Assembly: GCA_018056045.1 (NCBI GenBank)
Contig: JAGPGI010000139.1
Location: forward strand, 1 to 7,168
Direction: 5' to 3'
DNA from: Paracoccus sp. (in: a-proteobacteria)
Lineage (GTDB): Bacteria; Pseudomonadota; Alphaproteobacteria; Rhodobacterales; Rhodobacteraceae
Length of the DNA stretch: 7,168 nucleotides
The stretch's first letter is position 1. The number at the start of each line of letters is the position of its first letter. This document shows, piece by piece, positions 6,162 to 7,168 of the stretch. The position numbers were made by a program, and so were the translations under genes. The notes under the pieces were generated by a model. That model had not been told where the DNA came from and did no database searches. It saw nothing but the letters and a program-made list of their open reading frames with translations.

Positions 6162-6170
6162 GGCCGCCAC

Positions 6171-6260
6171 GGACAGTTGGCCGAGTGGTCGAAGGCGCAC
6201 GCCTGGAAAGTGTGTAGGCGGGGAACCGTCTCGAGGGTTCGAATCCCTCACTGTCCGCCA
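6171..6260 (+). tRNA. tRNA-Ser (anticodon GGA)
   Basis: A 90-nt class II tRNA with encoded CCA. The acceptor stem pairs GGACAGT (6171-6177) with ACTGTCC (6250-6256), followed by discriminator G and CCA (6258-6260). The anticodon stem CACGC/GTGTG holds loop CTGGAAA with anticodon GGA at 6205-6207, reading UCC and UCU. The long variable arm typical of serine tRNAs precedes the T-arm GAGGG-TTCGAAT-CCCTC. It sits 50 bp after phaR. Confidence 0.97.
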
Positions 6261-6594
6261 TCATCCCTGTTGCGAACACAGACAGGCGCCCATCGCGGCG
6301 CGGAAATAGTCGTGTTTTCAAAGGGCTTTGTCTCCCCCATGCGAACCTTTGAGACCGCGCGCCAGGCCCGTTCCGGGCTCTGAACGGCGCTCCGTCTCTG
6401 TTCGGGCGAACCTCGCCGATTTCGGTTCGGTCGGATTTTTCCTCGCCTTTCCAATGTCCTGAGTTTCAACCCCGCCAAAACTTCGGTCCTTGCGTCAATC
6501 GCCATCGACGGGAACAGAGCCGCAACGCGCAAGAGGCGCAGCCGCTGGGTGCGCTGGCCGAACGGCGCGTAGCGGTGGCGGTGTTCTCGCGGCT
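6261..6594. other. intergenic region without a convincing gene
   Basis: About 330 bp between the tRNA and the stop codon of the minus-strand regulator. A minus-strand frame is open from 6598 to 6248, but it is Arg-rich, has no recognisable domain and reads into the tRNA. A GCCCG-TTC-CGGGC hairpin lies at 6366-6378. No copy of the tRNA 3' end and no integrase remnant is visible. Confidence 0.6.
6407..6440 (+). terminator. possible weak terminator downstream of tRNA-Ser
   Basis: CGAACC (6407-6412) pairs with GGTTCG (6424-6429) around an 11-nt loop, and a run of five T follows at 6436-6440. The stem is short and the T-run is six bases away, so termination is uncertain. Confidence 0.22.
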
Positions 6595-7168
6595 TCATGC
6601 ATGGAACCGCTGACGGAATTCACCTGGCGTCAGGCCGACGACACGGTGGAACACCTTGCGGAAGGCTGCCGTGTCTCGGTAGCCGACCTCCCAGGCTATG
6701 GCGTCCACTGGCTGTTGGCTGAATTGCAGTAGTTCGCGCGCACGATTGACACGCAATCTCTGCGCGTAATCGGTCGAGGTAAGCCCCGTGGCTTTCTGGA
6801 ACCGCCGCAGGAAGGTCCGCTGCTCCAGACCGGCATGGCTGGCCAGCACAGCAAGCGCGGCCTCCTTTCCGCGATTGGCCTGCATCCAGTGCTGGACCCG
6901 CAGAATTGCAGCATCGCCGTGGTTCAGGCGCGGAGCGAATGAGCTGTAGAACCGTTGCTCTCGTCCAGGCGGGTCAAGGAGCAGGATCTGCGCTGTTTCC
7001 AGCATGACCGAAGGACCAAGGAAACGGTCAACAAGCTTCAGTCCCAGATCGGTCCAGGACATCAGACCGCCTGCCGAGATTATGTCACCGCCGTCGATAA
7101 TCAGCCGGTCCGTATCGACCTGCGCCGCCGGAAAGCGATCTTGCAGGGCCTGCGTATATGTCCAGTGC
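6595..7168 (-). CDS. GlxA-family AraC-type transcriptional regulator (5' end outside window)
   Basis: The minus-strand frame stays open from the stop at 6595 to the window edge, giving about 190 C-terminal residues. The upstream part reads [13 protein letters not shown], then [18 protein letters not shown], then [15 protein letters not shown]: the end of a DJ-1/PfpI-like (class I glutamine amidotransferase-like) domain, as in GlxA-type regulators. The last ~100 residues are an AraC/XylS double helix-turn-helix, with [20 protein letters not shown] as the first unit and [20 protein letters not shown] as the second. An internal ATG at 7062 is not the true start, because the domain continues upstream of it. 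The N-terminal half, including the region that would bind a ligand, is outside the window, so the effector and target are unknown. It is transcribed towards the tRNA and is unlikely to belong to the pha module. Confidence 0.9.
   Translation of the reverse strand, partial: HWTYTQALQDRFPAAQVDTDRLIIDGGDIISAGGLMSWTDLGLKLVDRFLGPSVMLETAQILLLDPPGREQRFYSSFAPRLNHGDAAILRVQHWMQANRGKEAALAVLASHAGLEQRTFLRRFQKATGLTSTDYAQRLRVNRARELLQFSQQPVDAIAWEVGYRDTAAFRKVFHRVVGLTPGEFRQRFHA

Noticed and set aside
6147..6162. Small hairpin CCGTC-ACGCTA-GACGG after phaR
   Set aside because: A 5-bp stem with no T-run is too weak to call a terminator, and it overlaps the possible tRNA promoter.
6248..6598. Minus-strand 116-codon frame whose ATG overlaps the regulator stop as ATGA
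   Set aside because: The 4-bp overlap is suggestive of translational coupling, but the protein is Arg-rich with no recognisable motif and its 3' end reads antisense into the tRNA-Ser gene. Comparative conservation would be needed to accept it.

Overview
The window is GC-rich chromosomal DNA of an alphaproteobacterium, most likely Rhodobacterales and probably Paracoccus or a close relative. I infer this from the gene order (phaZ divergent from phaC, then phaP and phaR), the class I PHA synthase, the PhaR-type operators and the wobble-GC codon use. No marker gene is present, so the genus is inferred from memory of related loci.

Layout: 52-795 (+) is an alpha/beta hydrolase. It converges on 880-2223 (-), phaZ, the intracellular polyhydroxybutyrate depolymerase. 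A strong hairpin and a perfect 18-bp tandem duplication lie between their ends. A 99-bp divergent promoter region separates phaZ from 2323-4767 (+), phaC, the PHB synthase. Next come 4884-5360 (+), phaP, the granule-coating phasin, ending in a very clean intrinsic terminator, and 5533-6120 (+), phaR, the PHB-sensing repressor. A tRNA-Ser(GGA) gene follows at 6171-6260, then about 330 bp with no convincing gene. The right edge (6595 to beyond the window, -) holds the C-terminal part of a GlxA-type AraC-family regulator.

The four pha genes form a full PHB granule module. PhaC polymerises 3-hydroxybutyryl-CoA, PhaP coats the growing granule, PhaZ mobilises the polymer, and PhaR is expected to repress phaP and itself until titrated by polymer. 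The sequence supports that circuit. Two exact CTGC-N3-GCAG palindromes lie upstream of phaP, one of them inside the -35/-10 spacer. An 18-nt element from the phaP promoter recurs upstream of phaR with 15 of 18 identities.

The most unusual feature is the synthase. It carries about 220 N-terminal residues of Ala/Lys/Pro/Arg-rich, aromatic-free sequence resembling the histone-H1-like tails of PhaF and AlgP, ahead of an otherwise complete class I PhaC with Cys553, Asp708 and His737. Part of the tail is an exact 12-bp tandem repeat. This suggests, but does not prove, a synthase with a built-in nucleoid-binding tether.
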